Source: a virus. From it: a stretch of DNA of 45,663 bases. The stretch lies in the IMG/VR virus record IMGVR_UViG_3300003635_000007, positions 1-45,663 of that record; one strand, written 5' to 3'. Below the pieces are notes generated by a model, which was not told where the DNA came from, did no database searches, and worked only from the letters and a program-made list of their open reading frames with translations. The translations under genes were made by a program, and so were the position numbers. This document shows positions 45,651-45,663 of the stretch, one piece after another; within the stretch, counting starts at the first letter, position 1, and each line of letters begins with the position of its first letter.

Positions 45651-45663
45651 TACGTTATACTTA

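Noticed and set aside
1-45663. CRISPR array, integrase or insertion sequence
   Set aside because: No regularly spaced repeats with unique spacers, no integrase or transposase motifs and no terminal inverted repeats flanking a mobile unit were seen.

Overview
The window looks like a complete, or nearly complete, genome of a lytic podovirus with a short T7-like tail. Gene content and order most resemble the Roseobacter phage SIO1 / cobavirus group, so the host is probably a marine Rhodobacteraceae bacterium. That placement is inferred from gene families, not from a search. The supporting set is a T7-type primase-helicase and family A DNA polymerase, a gp2.5-like ssDNA-binding protein, a FEN-type exonuclease, T7-type endonuclease I, ThyX, a cobalamin-dependent class II ribonucleotide reductase, MazG-like and PhoH proteins, and T7-type portal, tail tubular and internal virion proteins. 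I see no integrase, no lysogeny repressor, no tRNA gene and no phage RNA polymerase.

Layout. Positions 1-1516 hold iteron-like repeats, one leftward gene and about 1 kb of gene-free DNA with palindromes and promoter-like boxes. Positions 1517-20530 are one long rightward block. It begins with small early genes of unknown function (1517-4264), then a cell-wall hydrolase and two secreted proteins (4386-5814), then a cassette of short overlapping genes (5811-7998). Nucleotide metabolism and replication follow (8012-18835), and small membrane or secreted proteins close the block (18835-20530). A hairpin terminator at 20540-20570 separates this from the leftward block (20551-45472). Read from its promoter end (right to left), that block contains probable TerS, tail-fibre-like proteins, TerL, portal, scaffold, major capsid protein, tail tubular proteins A and B, an acetyltransferase, internal virion proteins including a transglycosylase, the lysis cassette, and small basic proteins with HNH nucleases.

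Transcription probably relies on host sigma-70 RNA polymerase. TTGACA-N17/18-TATACT promoters sit ahead of the ssDNA-binding protein gene (12396-12424), the portal gene (40267-40296) and the probable TerS gene (45516-45545). A related one faces the leftward gene at 123-467. A distinct element occurs in two inverted copies (4263-4356 and 31536-31627). Each carries a near-consensus promoter that fires against the gene ending beside it.

The main oddities are: the DNA polymerase frame breaks just after motif C, with the conserved C-terminal tail present out of frame; the ThyX FAD-binding motif is altered; DNA polymerase motif B has a Leu where relatives have Tyr; a virion transglycosylase carries a canonical EF-hand loop; the phage encodes a predicted periplasmic ClpP-like protein; and nearly identical junction sequences recur between the small genes at 5811-7437.
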